Shown here in pieces: positions 46,001 through 61,000 of a DNA stretch of 64,000 nucleotides. The position numbers and the translations under genes are program-made. The stretch covers positions 37,518,625 to 37,582,624 of the forward strand of contig CM046853.1 of NCBI GenBank assembly GCA_025617745.1, read 5' to 3'. The first letter of the stretch is position 1. Each line of letters begins with the position of its first letter. The notes beneath the pieces are model-generated. The model searched no databases, was not told the DNA's origin, and saw only the letters and a program-made list of their open reading frames with translations. This DNA comes from Heliocidaris erythrogramma. Lineage: Eukaryota; Echinodermata; Echinoidea; Camarodonta; Echinometridae.

Positions 46001-49000
46001 CGTCACACTCGGGATCGATCCTGCTTAAGCAGACGACGTCCTATAATGAATGAACGTAATTGCAATGCAATTATTTATCAAATTATAAAGAGTTTGGTGT
46101 ATTTAAACATGACCTTATTTCACACCATTATAAAGGGGAAGTGAAACTGATTCTGATAGCTAAAACCGTTTGATTGTAAATACATAGGAGAAGGGTCAAT
46201 GATCAATGAAATAAACCCCACTTTCAAATTGAAAAGCCCTCCGAATAATAGCAAGATGGTATTCGTTCCCTCTTGAAACGCCGAACATGCCCGGTGTAAA
46301 CAGCTGAAAATACAATGGCGTCTTATTTTGTTTACAAGTGACTGATTCCTTTATTTTTTTAACGCTGCATTTTTCATCAAAATAATACCATACACGAAGT
46401 TAAGAGTGAGGCAACAGACTAACATTAAGACTGACGCTAGTGAAGGAAGAGAAATAAGTGAAGAGGAGATGACAAAATAGGCTCTGAAAAATGTGTAAGA
46501 TGTTATGGGACATCGTCTGCTTAGCCAGGACTGGTCCAGGGTGTGTCGTCACATATCTCAGCAGCGTTCGAGGAGCTCTTCAGCTGCTATATCGGGGGCT
46601 GTATTTTACCGTTTTATAATTGATAATAATCATTACTTCAAATGTTTCCAAGCGTAGAATTTGGATAACCTTGTTTAATTTATGCCATCTATGCAATAAT
46701 AAGTATTAAGCCAATATTTAAAATCATCAACGTTTTATTTTAAACATACTGTTAATCTGATAGGTTGTCAAAAAAGAAAAAAAAAACAGTGTTACACTGC
46801 TCATCTAGAAATGTTGGGATTTTGGTTTCTTTTATCAATAAGCTGGTGGCAATAAGCTGGTGGCCTTATCAGTCAGTAACCCTAGATTATTCTTTGAAGT
46901 CGTGTCCTTGAGTCTTTTTTGCTGTTGTTGTTGTTGCAAGAAACCAACAGATTCAAATGGAACCTGCATGAAGAGGAGAGACATTGACAACAATATGTAT
47001 TTTAATGTGAACATCATATTCTTAATGTTATCAAACAGGGCCGGCACTGGTACTACCCAGAATATTGTAATGAAATATTGCACCCCCCCCCCCCCCCCAC
47101 CCAAACATTGTTATGTGCTGAAGAAGGAGTTGCTGGAGTCTATAGAAAAACACTTGAGATGCTACATGTATGTGCAATTTGTATCTTTTGAGGATCCATG
47201 GGGGAAAAGAATAATCAATGTTCAATAGTATGAAGAATTTTACTCCATCTGGTTGATCCCTACCTGTGAAAACTGAGAGCAAGCAACAATGAACAGTGTG
47301 AAGAATGTGAGGAGTTTTTTCCTTGGCATTTTTCTAATTGCAAATAATCACATAAAGTTAAAGGTAATGTTTGATTTTTAAGTTGGTTGGTTTCAGTACA
47401 CTTTGGTGTGTGTGTACATACAGTTATTCAAGCCCGGCCAATATATCCTCATGAATATTCATGCAGGTGAATAGCTTCAACTTCCAAACACTCATGAAAA
47501 GCTTTCTCAGAAGGGAGGTAAACAAGAAGAAGAAGAATAGACTGATCTGTTTATTATGCCAATAGGTTGGATGTTATATGTGGACAGAGAGAATACAATG
47601 TAGTGCATAAAGTATTCTATAATGTGGCTACTCTTTGTCATTCTGTTAATACAGTGGAGCCTGTGTATAAAGAATACTCAGGAGAAACAAGAAATGCAAC
47701 CTTCATAAGCAGTTGGTCTATATGTAAAGGTTACTTTAGCACTTGTAAGTTTCACTGAGAAAGACTGTCCGATGGACGCTAAGACGTGGCATTTCTATAC
47801 TTTACAATATCAGTCGCTAATGTGAATTCTGCTTTAGCGACCTATATTGTAAAGTATATCACTATTTGATGTAGGGTATCCAGTGTATCCAGTTATCCAC
47901 ATTATTCAACATATTTTCCAGATTTGTTAGAAATAACATTACAATATGTACAAAATTTGGTTTTTTGTGTATTCTTGCATTAATAATGATGCATCTTCTG
48001 CTATGGAATGCAACTTCCTCTCTTTGTAGAGTGATTTTTTTTTAACCCTTAAGACTCCTTATCTTTTATTTAATGTAAAACTAATAGGTATATTGTCATC
48101 ACAAGGCTTTCTTATCTCAGTTGTTGGATTTATCATTCAACTGTCACCTCTTCTCTAACCTCTATGGAAAAACAAAGACATGTTTTTATTTGCAGGAATA
48201 TCACATACATGTACATGTACCTATGGATGACTCTAAATTCCTCTTTCCTAGTGTTTCCGGTATGTATGTGTATCTGTTCTGTCATTGTTCTTTTTTTTTC
48301 CTTTTTTTCCTTTTTTCTTTCAACCCCCCTTTTTTTTTGGGGGGGGGGGGCATCAAGAGAGGAAGTAGTAGCTCCCAAGTATTTGAGAAAATGTCTTATG
48401 TTTATAACAATAATCCTCATTTGTTTAGCTCCTCAAGTGGGACAACTGTTTTTAGTGCATGACTCTTATTTTATAACTACATGTACAACACAATTCAGAG
48501 GCCTGAATATTTATACATAGATCTACATCTACTTTCATGCACTTCTAAATTCATGTTCTATCTCAACAGGGTACTTTGTGTGAACAGGACTTTAATGAGT
48601 GCAGTGTTATTGTTGGGACTGTCAGTGATTGTCAGAATGGAGGCTCATGTGTGAACACACAAGGTGGATACAGGTAAGAGAATATCCAGTGTGAATACAT
48701 CCAAATCAATGCCATGTTATTGTTGAGACTGTAAAATGGTTTTCAGAAAGGAAACCCATGTGTGAACACACAAGGTTGGATACAGGTAAGAGAACATTAT
48801 TGTGAATACATCCATATCAGTGCCATGTTATTGTTGAGACTGTAAACGATTGTCAGAAAATGAAACCGTTGCGTGAACACACAGGGTGGATATGGTTAAG
48901 AGCGTGTCAGTTAGTATGAATATGGCCAAAATTGTTGCCTTGTTGCTGTTGGGAATGTTATCAACTGTCAGGATGACAATTATACTTACAAGAAGCAAAG

Positions 49001-52000
49001 AAAAATGTATGAGCAAAATCAGTAATAAAATGACATTTGTATGTGGTGGTAAATGTCTTTACAGACAACAAGCAAGGCTTAGAATAGCATTCTAATTCAT
49101 TCTACAACCTACATTATACCATTTCTAATTTCATCCTTCCTATTAAACATACACCTCAGAAATATATCGTTTGAATAACATTGAACCATCAAACTTAATC
49201 AACCCTACATTTGATGTTATTCGAAAAGTAAATAACAGGCAGAGATCAAAATCTCAGTGACTTTAGAGGTAATTCTATGAACTGCTGCTTATTGCATGTC
49301 AAAGAGACGCATTAGTTTTAGCATTATAAGTTGTCTTTGGACATGTAATATATGTTATACTCATAAATATTTGATTGTTCATCATTTAATATGTTGACTT
49401 TTGTTCTGCTTTTATTCGTGTAACCTTCAGATGTGACTGCACAGCAGACTTCTATGGCTCTCAGTGTACTATGAAATATGATGACTGTGCATTGAGCACT
49501 GTGGCCAATATTTGTGATAATGGATACTGTGTTAACCTCCCAAGGATACAGGCAGGCGTGGTAGGTGTTTTACAAGTCATTCCTATTCCATTCTGTTGAT
49601 ATTTGGGGAAATTCATCAAATATATGATTACATAAGAAAATTTTGTGCATCAAAATAGTCTTGAAAATATTAGCGAATACTGAACTATTTATACATGAAT
49701 TGTGCTCTCTATTTGTGATTATCTTAGATACCCACAATTGTTCTAATACCCATGATTCTTGTGATATACAGCCCTGGGAAAAATTATTAGACCAAGCTTT
49801 TGTAATAAGGGTACTATAATATGCATACAAAATTATAAAAATGATTTGTCTTTGTATTTCATTGAATGAATACCAAATTCCAGCAATTATGCCTTGCTTT
49901 TACAATATTTTATTTCCTTTTTACCATGTAACACTATCAGTAATCATTCTTTATATAAGTAGAAAGTTGTGTTAGATGATCTTTTACCAATACTCAAAGG
50001 TTTATCATATTTCTCTTTTATCTTCACCCTTTGATATTTAATATGTGGTTTTTCTTTGATAAAACAATTAACCACACATGAAGTATTATGAACAACATTA
50101 TGAAGTTATTGATAATCGAGAAGTATTTTCCATAGATCTTCAGGTTGGCAATCTTCATAATAATACACGTACACTGTACATGTCTGTTTTTGATCATCAG
50201 CCTCGCTTTGAGTGTATCTGTAATGATGGCTGGGACAAGGTGAGTGCATCCAATCCAGCTTGCAGTGTTGACGTTGACGAGTGTTCAGCTAATAAGTATC
50301 CCTGCTCCACCAACCCTAGAGTTACCTGTACCAATGTAGACGGAACCTACTACTGTGGGAACTGCCCCTCTGGTAAGGTTTATGTAGAATGATGTACCTT
50401 TTTGTAGTTTCTACATTAAGGTGAATGCATGCCTATTCTGTTGTCAGGGGCAGGGCACTTTCTTCAGCCGTTGTAAATAATAGGCTCTGTTATGCTGATC
50501 AAGATTCTGCTTATTGCTAAGGCAGGTAAACCTCAAGGAAACATCTGGGACTGACAAGAGCTACCTATGTTAAGAAAGCATGCACAGTATATTTAAAAAA
50601 AAAATGTATAGTCAGTATTTCATGATATTTGCATCAAACAGTATCTGTAAAGGATAGATTTCGTGTGATTGCTGTAGGACCATAATACAAAAAATACATT
50701 TTTTCTTATTCATTAGGTCTTTAGTGCACAAGATCTAAATACTTGTAGTGTATGCAGCCCCATTTGAATGTAGATGTATTTTGTAGTTGATTCTCTTCTT
50801 TCGTACTCGTAGGTTACGATGGGAATGGTCACCAGTGTACAGACATCAACGAGTGCTTGACAAACAATGGTGGATGCTCCCAGTTGGTAACATGTATAAA
50901 CACAGATGGCTCCAGGACATGTGGTCCATGTCCAGCAGGTACTTTATACACTTTGATTTCTCTGAAGTGACTGTCTTTATGCATGTACTTACTTTAAAGA
51001 TAAAGTTGAGTTCTGGGGAGCGTTTTGTCAGTGATTTTTACCGACATCTGTTATAAGCTACTGAAATCCTTGCATCTGATTGGCTGAGAGCAAATTTGTC
51101 GGTAAAAATCACTGACAAAACACTTGATGAAACGCTCCCCTGGTCATGAGAGTGCACTGTGTAGGAAACTGTCTCAAAGCAATCAGGAAAGGTTTCTTAT
51201 ATAGCACATAAGAATTGGTGTATGCTGTAAGGTTTTGGAATCACCAAAATGATAAGAAATTGACTCAATCCTGCTGAAAGTCACATGCACTACACACATA
51301 TATGTGTATATGGGACTACACACAAATATTCGGCCCGAACATATCAGCTGTTTGTCATCTACTGAATGGGAGGGCATTTGAAGAGCAATCCTTTTCAGGG
51401 GACATTTCTACTATGAACATCTTCCGAACTGACATAAAAAGAATCTGAAAGCTCACAAATTATTTTTTACTTTTTTCCAGAACTTAGCCTTCCCTTTAAA
51501 ACAGTAATTCAGATTACATAACACATTCCAGATGTGCTACATGTACATGAGCCTATAAGCAAATTTGCTTTAATAGAGTCCATGTTAGTCTACATGTATA
51601 AACACAGATTTGAGGTAATCTTATAATGTCCTTAAGAAGATATTCACATTTTTTCCTGTCTGTGTTAACACAATATTGAGGCCTGGGATACCAAATACTC
51701 TCCTGGGGTTAACTATTCTAAATTAAACTTAACCCTTTCAAGACAATTGACCACATTTTGTGGTTCGGCTTAAAGGGATAGTTCACCCTGATTACAAGTT
51801 GGTTTTAAAAGAAGCAGAAAAATTAAAGAAACAGATCAGTGAAGGTTTGACCAAAATCCGATAAGAAATAAGAAAGTTATGAATTTTTGAAGTGGTAATC
51901 AATCAGACACAAATTGGCAACTCCATGACGTATCTTGCGAGCTCCTCTCCCATTTGCCCTGTATCCCCAAAATCATAAATTTTCATTTTCTCTAAAGGAA

Positions 52001-55000
52001 ATATTCAATCATACATGCACCTTAGATATAATCATTGCTCATATGTTTTTACACAAAACCTGTATGAAACAAATATATTTCTTCATCAAAAACTAAGAAA
52101 ATGAAAATTTATGAAATTTTCTGTATCGAGCAAATGGGAGAGGAGCTCGCAAGATACGTCACGGAGTTGCCAATTTGTGTCTGATTGATTACAACTTCAA
52201 AAATTCATAACTTTCTTATTTCTTATCGGATTTTGCTCAAACTTTCACCAATCTGTTTCTTTAATTTTTCTGCTTCTTTTAAAGCCAACTTGTAATCAGG
52301 GTGGACTATCCCTTTAACAACTTTTAATTCAGAGCTCTAAAAAATATAGAACATGCATGAGTAGAAAGAGCAAAAAATTACACACACTATGTCCATTTTT
52401 ATTGAATAACCGTGTTGCATTTTATGCCAGGAATTTTGAAAAGGAGAATAAGCTTTGAAATCCTTAAACTGCCAACACATTGAGTGGTTCAAAATCATTG
52501 TTTTCCATCAAAATTGGCAATTTTTCAACTTTTAGACAAAATTCTTAACCATGTATATTGTTCTCAAAGACATTACACCTTATTAGAACCTTGTAGCATT
52601 AAAATTATTGTTGCCAATTTGGAAAACGAAATGTGATCAATTTATCCCTTGAATAATTCCTGTCCGGAAAGGGTTAATGCTATAGAGGAGAATGTACTCA
52701 AGTATGTATGTGTTTCATATGTAGATTATCATTCAGATATTTGCCACTAGCTTAACTGAGATAATTGATATTGCACCTCCATAAAATGCTTTATGTGTTA
52801 AAAAAACATTTAATAGTCAGTTCTAAAAAAAAAAAAAAATAATGATGATTTTTTGGGGTAATTAATTGTGTTCTACAGATATTTCTTTGACTAAATTTTC
52901 TGTTGTATGATGAAAAGAACTTTATTACTCGAAGCAGATCTTTGAAATTTTGCATTTTCTTTTTTTTCTTTTTCTCGGATTAGTTTTAATGCGGCTTGTC
53001 ATTCAGTTTTGAATGTTTACATTATTCTACACTATTATTTTGCGCGATTTGGGGGAGCCTCATGACAAGCTGCCGACACAAAATGTTGCCCGTTTTTTTC
53101 ATGTATTTTTTGGCCATCCTGGTTCTGTGCATCGACTTCTCGGGGGGCATGACATATAATGCACATGCGCAGCCTAGGCCCCTCCAATACCGGTCAGGGC
53201 TGTGCAGTACCTGTCTTCAGAGGAAGTGTCTCCTTTCCGAAAAGACAAATAAAAACAAAATACGGTTTAAAGTAGTTACATGTTCAATTTTTTTCAAATC
53301 ATTTTTAGTATAATTATTCTTGCAAAAGTACATTCTTTTCTTGACCAACATCAGATTAACCTGGCACATGTGAACTCCGTTTACATGTATGCTCTCTCCC
53401 TGCTTTTTCTAGGTTATATTGGAGATGGTGTCACATGCACATATGTGGGTATCTGTAATATTAACAATGGTGGTTGTGACTCCATAGCTAACTGTCAAGA
53501 AAACTCTGGTGAGTATTCTAAATTCTAAAGCGTCTGAAATTTTACCAGTAAAATGGCAGTTATGTGCAAACTCTCTTTCTATTTCTCTCTCTTTCTCTTT
53601 CACTTTCTCTTTCACTTTCTATTTCTTTTCTCTCTCTCTCTCTCTCTCTCATTATATACATGTTTATAATGAAAAATTGTAATTTTTACTTCATTGTTGT
53701 GATAAGCACTATCTATCTGTCCATTGATAGTCATCAGTTTGCTGCCATAGGTGATGCTGTTCCCTGTACATATTTTATATATTCTTCTGATACCTTGATA
53801 TTGATTTAAGCATGAAAAATGTGCGAGGAAAATAGATAAATGAGTTTAAAGTCACATAATTACTGAGAAAATAATAATAATAAATAATAATAAATAATAA
53901 AAAACGATAATAACAGGTTATTGATACCAGTTCACAGAACTAAATCATGATATTTGCTTCGGATTACAGGTGTGCCAGACGGCAGAACATGTACTTGCCC
54001 CAACGGATACATTGGATCAGGTATCGGTGATGGGGGCTGCAGCTCCTCAGGCCCCTCCTGCAATGACAACCCCTGTGTCAATGGACGATGCGAGTACACT
54101 GGCAGTGGGTACAGGTTAGTGTCAGATATACTATCCTGTTCATGGGAGCTCCTTTTGGATTTGGTATTGTAAAAGTGTGATTTTCTTACCATGATTTTTG
54201 TCTTTCATTGTTTCTGTTTTTTACTAGAGCCCTTTCTGGGAAAGTACAAGGTACAAATAATTTGCCTTGTATGTTACCATTATCATCAAGGTTTTGTAAG
54301 CTACCTGATAGTTGAGTCCTTGGTTCATGCTTTAATGATAAGAAGGAAAATTTCTTCTCTGCAGTGAGAATTTTTGTCTGTTTTGCTTTATTCTTGGTAA
54401 TGTCTGGGACAACAGAGGGCCGATTATAATGTGCTTGCCATTTTCATTATGCCTCCGCCCACCGAAGGCATTATGTTTTCGGGTTGTCCGTCCGTCCGTG
54501 CGTCCGTTTGTCCGTCCGTCCGTCCGTCCCACTTCTCGTTACCGCGATATCTGAAGAATCATTTGAGGTAGGAACTTCAAACTTGGTACTAGTATGTATC
54601 CCCATACGAAGATGAACTGATTAGATTTTGGGGTAAGTAGGTCAAAGGTCAGAGGTCACAGAGGTCAATTTACATGAAATTACATAAAATTCTTGGTTTT
54701 TAGCACCGTTACCACGATATCTCAAGAACTTTTTGAGGTAAGAACTTCAAACTTGGTACTAGTATGTTTCCCTATATGAAGATGAACTGATTAGATTTTG
54801 GGGTAAGGAGGTCAAAGGTCAGAGGTCACAGAGGTCAATTTACATGAAATTACATGAAATTCTTGGTTTTTAGCACCGTTACCGCGATATCTCAAGAACT
54901 GTTTGAGGTGAGAACTTCAAACTTGGTACCAGTATGTATCCCCATAGAAAGAAGAACTGATTAGATTTTGGGGTAGGTAGGTCAAAGTTCAGAGGTCACA

Positions 55001-58000
55001 GAGGTCAATTTACATGAAATTACATGAAATTCTTGGTTTTTAGCACCGTTACCGCGATATCTCAAGAACTGTTTGAGGTGAGAACTTCAAACTTGGTACC
55101 AGTATGTATCCCCATAGAAAGAGGAACTGATTAGATTTTGGGGTAGGTAGGTCAAAGTTCAGAGGTCACAGAGGTCAATTTACATGAAATTACATGGAAT
55201 TAGTGGTTTTTAGCACCGTTACCGCGATATCTCGAACTATCTGAGGTGAGAACTTCAAACTTGGTACCAGTATGCATACCCATAGAAAGATGAACTGATT
55301 AGATTTTGGGGTCAAAGGTCAGAGGTCACAGAGGTCAATTTACATAAAATTACATGAAATTACTGGTTTTTAGCCTCGTTATCAAATATTTCTAGAAGAG
55401 TTTGAGCCATCAACTGAATTTAGGCGGAGGCATATAGGAGACGCAGTCGCATTCATCTTGTTTTAAATATGCATTTTGGAGCTTATGAGGGCTAAATTGC
55501 TCACCGCTCCCATGTATTTTCTTCGCTGGTACAGGTGTATCTGTGATCCTGGGTGGACAGGTACAAACTGTGATGTGAACATCAATGACTGTTCCACAAA
55601 CCCCTGTCAGAATGGAGGTACATGTACTGATGATGTCAATGGATTCGTCTGTCAATGTCCCAGTGGTTGGTCTGGGAATACCTGCACGGAGACAAGTGTT
55701 GGTAAGGCCTTGTTCAATGCACATTTTATATGATTATATAGTACATATGAATTGGTGTACGCTGTAAGGTTTTTTAATCACCAAAACGAGAAGAAATTGA
55801 CTAAATCCTGCTGGGAGTCACATGCACTGCACACAGAAATGTGTATATGGGACTACATACACATGTTCGGCCTGAACATTTCAGCTGTTTCTCATCATAT
55901 TTCAAATAAGAGGGCATTTGAAGAGCAATCCTTTTCAGGGGAAATTTCTAGTATGATGTTCTTCCAATCTGATATAAAAAGAATGAGAAAGCTAACAAAT
56001 TATTTTTTACCTTTCCCAGAACTCAACCTTCCCTTTAATCAAAGCATTGCATCTAGTGTATTGTAAGTTGAAAAGCAACTTTCAGTAAATCCTTATCATG
56101 ATTTCTATGATCATCTTTATTTCTAGCATGTGGAGCTTACCTCACTGGTCTATCTGGTTCATTTGAATTCCCTGGGGAGGGACAGTTATACCCCCATGGA
56201 GTCAGCTGTGCCTGGGGTATTGATACCAGTGATGACAAGGTAAATAAGAGATTTCCATATTCCGCCTACATTAATGTAAACCAATTCCAGATTAGTCATA
56301 TGACATACATTTTTAAGTAAGTTTTAATCCAGTCATTCATAATCTCAGTCTTCATAAACTAAATATACTGCTTCAAAAGGATGTCATATAAAAAACATAT
56401 TTGGCTTTTAATATTGTTTCTGTTTGCTGGTGTTTTGCCTTTGGATCGTTGTATTCGTTTCATGGTTTGGTACTTGTAAACCTCTGGGACCATATCTAGT
56501 GGTTGAAATCTGTGAAATGATCATTCATGTAGAGGTTCCTGCACACATATGAATAAAAGGATTGAACTTTTATCGCTTTGACATAGAGCTCAGGGATGCA
56601 TTCAGAATCTTAAAATGTCAATCCAGAATCTTAAAATGTCAATCCAGACCCCCCCCCCCCTTCCCCGGAAAATAAATTGTCTGGGGCCCTGCAATGTTAA
56701 TATAAAATTGGATGTTCCAGTTTGTTTGATGTGGTTATTGTAAAATGTTTTTATGTTGAGGACTGTCTGGCTTTGAGAAGATCTGGTCATTTCTATCATT
56801 AAAAAATTGGGATGTTCTAGGTTTTGATATGGCTATTTAAAAACATTTTTCAGTGGAGTTAATATTAAAGATCACTGAATCTTCTTTCCCAGGTGATACA
56901 GCTTTACTTTGAACGATTTAACATTGAAGAACATCCTAACTGCATCTATGACTTCCTCCAAATCAACGATGGATCATCAGCATCTGCAAATCCCATTGGA
57001 AAGTATTGTGGCTCAACCCCTCCTGCCAATATAACATCTACCCACGATACGCTCTACATCTGGTTCTTCAGTGATGTCAGCGTCAGTGGTGGAGGGTTTA
57101 AAATATTATGGAATGCAAGAGATCCAGGTGGGTTGAAGATTTGTTTACTTAAAACATAATCCTTTATTTATACCATGTTTAATATTCAATAGTCTGTGAT
57201 GAACTAGCGTCTTGACTTCATCCTTAAACTGTGCAACATAGTACTTTTCCAGTAGTGTCTGTTTTTTAGATCTAGTCACCTTTTTGCCACGTAATGTTTC
57301 CTTTCTCTAATGTAAGTTTATATGTAGCATTCATACACTTCTGCATGTGGTTCATGAACAATGAATTTGAGCGATATGATGTTATTACCCTCCTTCAGTG
57401 TGTGGTGGTGCCCTCACTGGTGCTAACCATGGTAATCTACAGTCACCTGGTTATCCTGGCAATTACCCGGTCAATCGTGACTGTGTCTGGACTATCACAG
57501 TGGATGCTGGACGTTTTATGACCATTGCATTTGGCGATCTTCATTTAGAGTCTCATCCTACATGTGACTATGACTACCTCAAAGTAAGCAGAATTATTGT
57601 TGTCATCAGACTTTTTTAGCATTGTTTTTCAACCATTCAAAATTGAAATTTATTCATCAGCTTCCTAAAACTCTTGAAATTTGTTGTGAGCCTGATCGGT
57701 TAAGAATGAGCATTGGGGTGAAAATTTGATTTTCAGATTTTTATGATGAAATCACTTTCAGGTTTTTCATTAATATCTAAAGTTACTAAAATTCATGTTT
57801 GTTTAATTGACAAGGTAGAGAAAGTCATTGGACTGACCCATTTTTCAACAGGGGTGATGAAAACTAATGTCACGGATGGACATTTTCTAAAAAGATTGAT
57901 TTGGTTCTAGTTTAACACTCTATAAACTTTCTTCAGTTTTGTTAGCAAATAATTATAGATCAAACACCATTCCATTGATAACCAAAAAATATTTGAAAAT

Positions 58001-61000
58001 ATTTGTACAGAAATGGTTGTGCCGCATGGTCATTCACATCTTGATGCAAATTTGTCCGTCCGTAACAGAAAAAATTTATAAAAGTTTTTTTTTTTCCAGT
58101 GGTGGGGCAAAAATGAAAACCAAAACCATGCTGACCTATCTCACTAGCTAGAGACTTACATGTATACCATGTATGAATAAAACCTTGATGAATTAAAGGG
58201 GATTTAACCTCAAAATATAAATGTACTCATATTAAAAGATGTAATCTATTCTTTCTTGTTGTTCTACATAGTTTTGCATTAAAATATACGAGATGGGTAT
58301 AAATCGAGATTTTCTCAGCAAGATTTATCGTTTGCTAGGAATACCCGGAGGCTGCTATTTTCTTTATGTGTACATAAAGATATTTTTAATCTGAATGCAA
58401 AATTGTCTTTCTTCCTGATACAAAATCCCATTTGAGATTTAAAATATTTAACAGATATATACATATATTCTAAAAATGAAAATGTGTTTTATATTTCTTT
58501 GAAAATTACGATTTTACTAAATATAAATCTATTTTCTTGATACGATGATGTACGCGACAGAGCAAATTAATTCAAATTTATGGATGATGACTTTCCCGAG
58601 CGTCAATAGTGACAAACTATGCATCCACCTGCTTTGAGACTTCAAAGGTCAGAATGCGCATTGTATAAATTATGTTTTGCTCTGCCAGACAAGCCCAAGA
58701 AATCGATTTCTAGTTGATTCATGATTTCATGATTTGGTTTTCACCCTCTTAAACAGAACTATTGAAAAATATGAAATGTTATAAAGAGTACTGGTATCTG
58801 ATGTTGTAAACCAAATGAGAAATTTTACTTCTTATATATGATAATGATCAATCACACATAATCCTATTTCTATATAACATGTACCTCTATGTTTGAAACA
58901 AAATATATGACTTTGAGCTGTAAAGTAAATTAAAATACTAAATATTGATGTTTGATTTCAGTCCACCTATGACTGTAATGTAAATGTACACTACTATGCA
59001 CTTGTACATTGTGTATACACTACAATACAGGCATCCACTTTTGACATAGATTCCACTTAAAAACTAAATTTTTCAAGCTAATTTTTGCTTAATAGTGGAA
59101 TAAAATTAATTTCAAACAAAGAGTAGAAAGCAAGTAGTATGTATGCGATTGTATGTCCTTCCGTTTTCGGTCCTCTCGCAAAAGTTACAGCTTGCTTTAA
59201 AATTCTATGTATGTGACAGGGAAGTCAATTTACTTGACTAACATTCGCAGTAAAAAAAAATTGTCAGTGACAGTTTGTTTAGATAGAAAAGACAAAAGAC
59301 TACCGATAAGGTCAAGAAACCCATTTCTGTCTTGTCCGTCCGTGACGGTGAATATTTAATGGATTCTATTTTTAGTAGGTAACCATGGCAACCAAACTTT
59401 ATCATCATTTAGCACCTTCAGTGGTACCCTTAACAATGAAACATAAAACAGCTCAACACATCTCATAACTTATTTTTTACAGGTCTTCAAACTTTCAAAA
59501 TTTGTCAAATGTCCGTCCGTGACTAACCGATCAGGCGCTTATCTCGTTTTACCATGTAATTTTTGGCGCGTTTGTGTTTTTTGTTAATCATAATTTATAT
59601 TTCTGGGGTAGTAATTGGTTTTTTGCCACTGCCTTTCTGTAAAGCAACCGTTAGCTGATTTATAGTTCTGTGAATGAATAACAAGACACAGATTTATGAG
59701 AAATGAAATTAGTTATATGAAATGAACATGTATGAATTGAATTAGTGTATGTTGTAAGCTGGGAGAGAATGTGGTCTTCTGATTGTAGAGAAGCTTCTGG
59801 AAATATTGCTTGATCTGTACTTGTAGACATTATATAGTAGAAATTCATAGTTGGAATAGTATTTTCTTATGGTTTGGAGTACAGCCAGTGAGTAAAGTCA
59901 TCTCTTTGAGAAATAATTCTTGACAATCAGTAAAATATTAGCTGTTTTGGTCAGCTTTCACTTGCTGTTCCACAAGCTTCTTCAGACATTGATAATAGCC
60001 CTAAGATCTGAAGGTCTCAAGGTCTGAAGTAGTTTGTGGAACAGCAAGTAAGAGTTACCAAAACAGAATTTTTTACTGAATTTGAAATATAGAACCATTT
60101 CTCAACATATCACAAATCAGATGAACCTCCTCATCAGTGATTAAAGCAACTCAACAAATTTAATGCTGGTCTCAAATACGTGATCCTGATTGGTTGAAAA
60201 TCAAGTTGCGTTTAATCGCAACTTTTTATGCAAGAGGGCCCAGTTTATGGCTCCGCCCACCAAAGGTGGTGACGGAGGCCGAGGCATTATGTTTTCGGGT
60301 TGTCTGTCCATCCGTCCCGATTTCTTGTTTAACGCGATATCTCAAGAACCGTTTTGAGGGATATGAACTTCAAACTTGGTGATTTTATGTATTATCATAG
60401 GAAGACAATCTGATTACATTTTGGGGTATATAGGTCAAAGGTCAAAGGTCACAGATCAATACTGAAATTTCAGGTTTTAGCCTCATAATGCAGCATCCGA
60501 AGAACCATTTGAGGTTTGAACTTCAAACTGGGTGCTAGTATGCATCACTGTAGTATCACCATATAAATTTTTTGTATACATGACTAGAAGGAGAAAAAGT
60601 GATCGGACTTTGGGTTTTTTAATTCAAAGGTCAAAGAGGTCAAGTGTAGGCTTCTTTTCTTGGCTAAATCTAAATTTCATTTTGAGTGTCTTAATTTTTT
60701 TACTTAGATCATTGATGGCCTGAATGAAGCTGATACTGTGCTAGGAACATACTGCAACAGTCAAACCCCTCCACCTGTTGATACAACAGGACCCTATGCT
60801 TTCATCCGTTTCCATAGCGACGCATCAGCAACAGACACCGGCTTCCAACTCACATACACATCTAGTCAAAGTAAGAATTTTGGTAATTTCAGCAAATATT
60901 AAATCAGAAAAGGTTTGAAGCAAGAATTCCTAATGTGTGCGGGTAAATTTGAATGTCCTGGTGAAAAATTTTCTTTTAAAATGTTGTGTAACTAGGCTAC

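Noticed and set aside
52996-53313. 105-codon plus-strand frame starting [10 protein letters not shown] before exon 10
   Set aside because: Out of frame with cubilin, without splice sites or recognisable domain; treated as intron.
57294-57521. 75-codon frame over cubilin exon 15
   Set aside because: Different frame from the CUB2 coding frame, which has the [12 protein letters not shown] and YDYL motifs.
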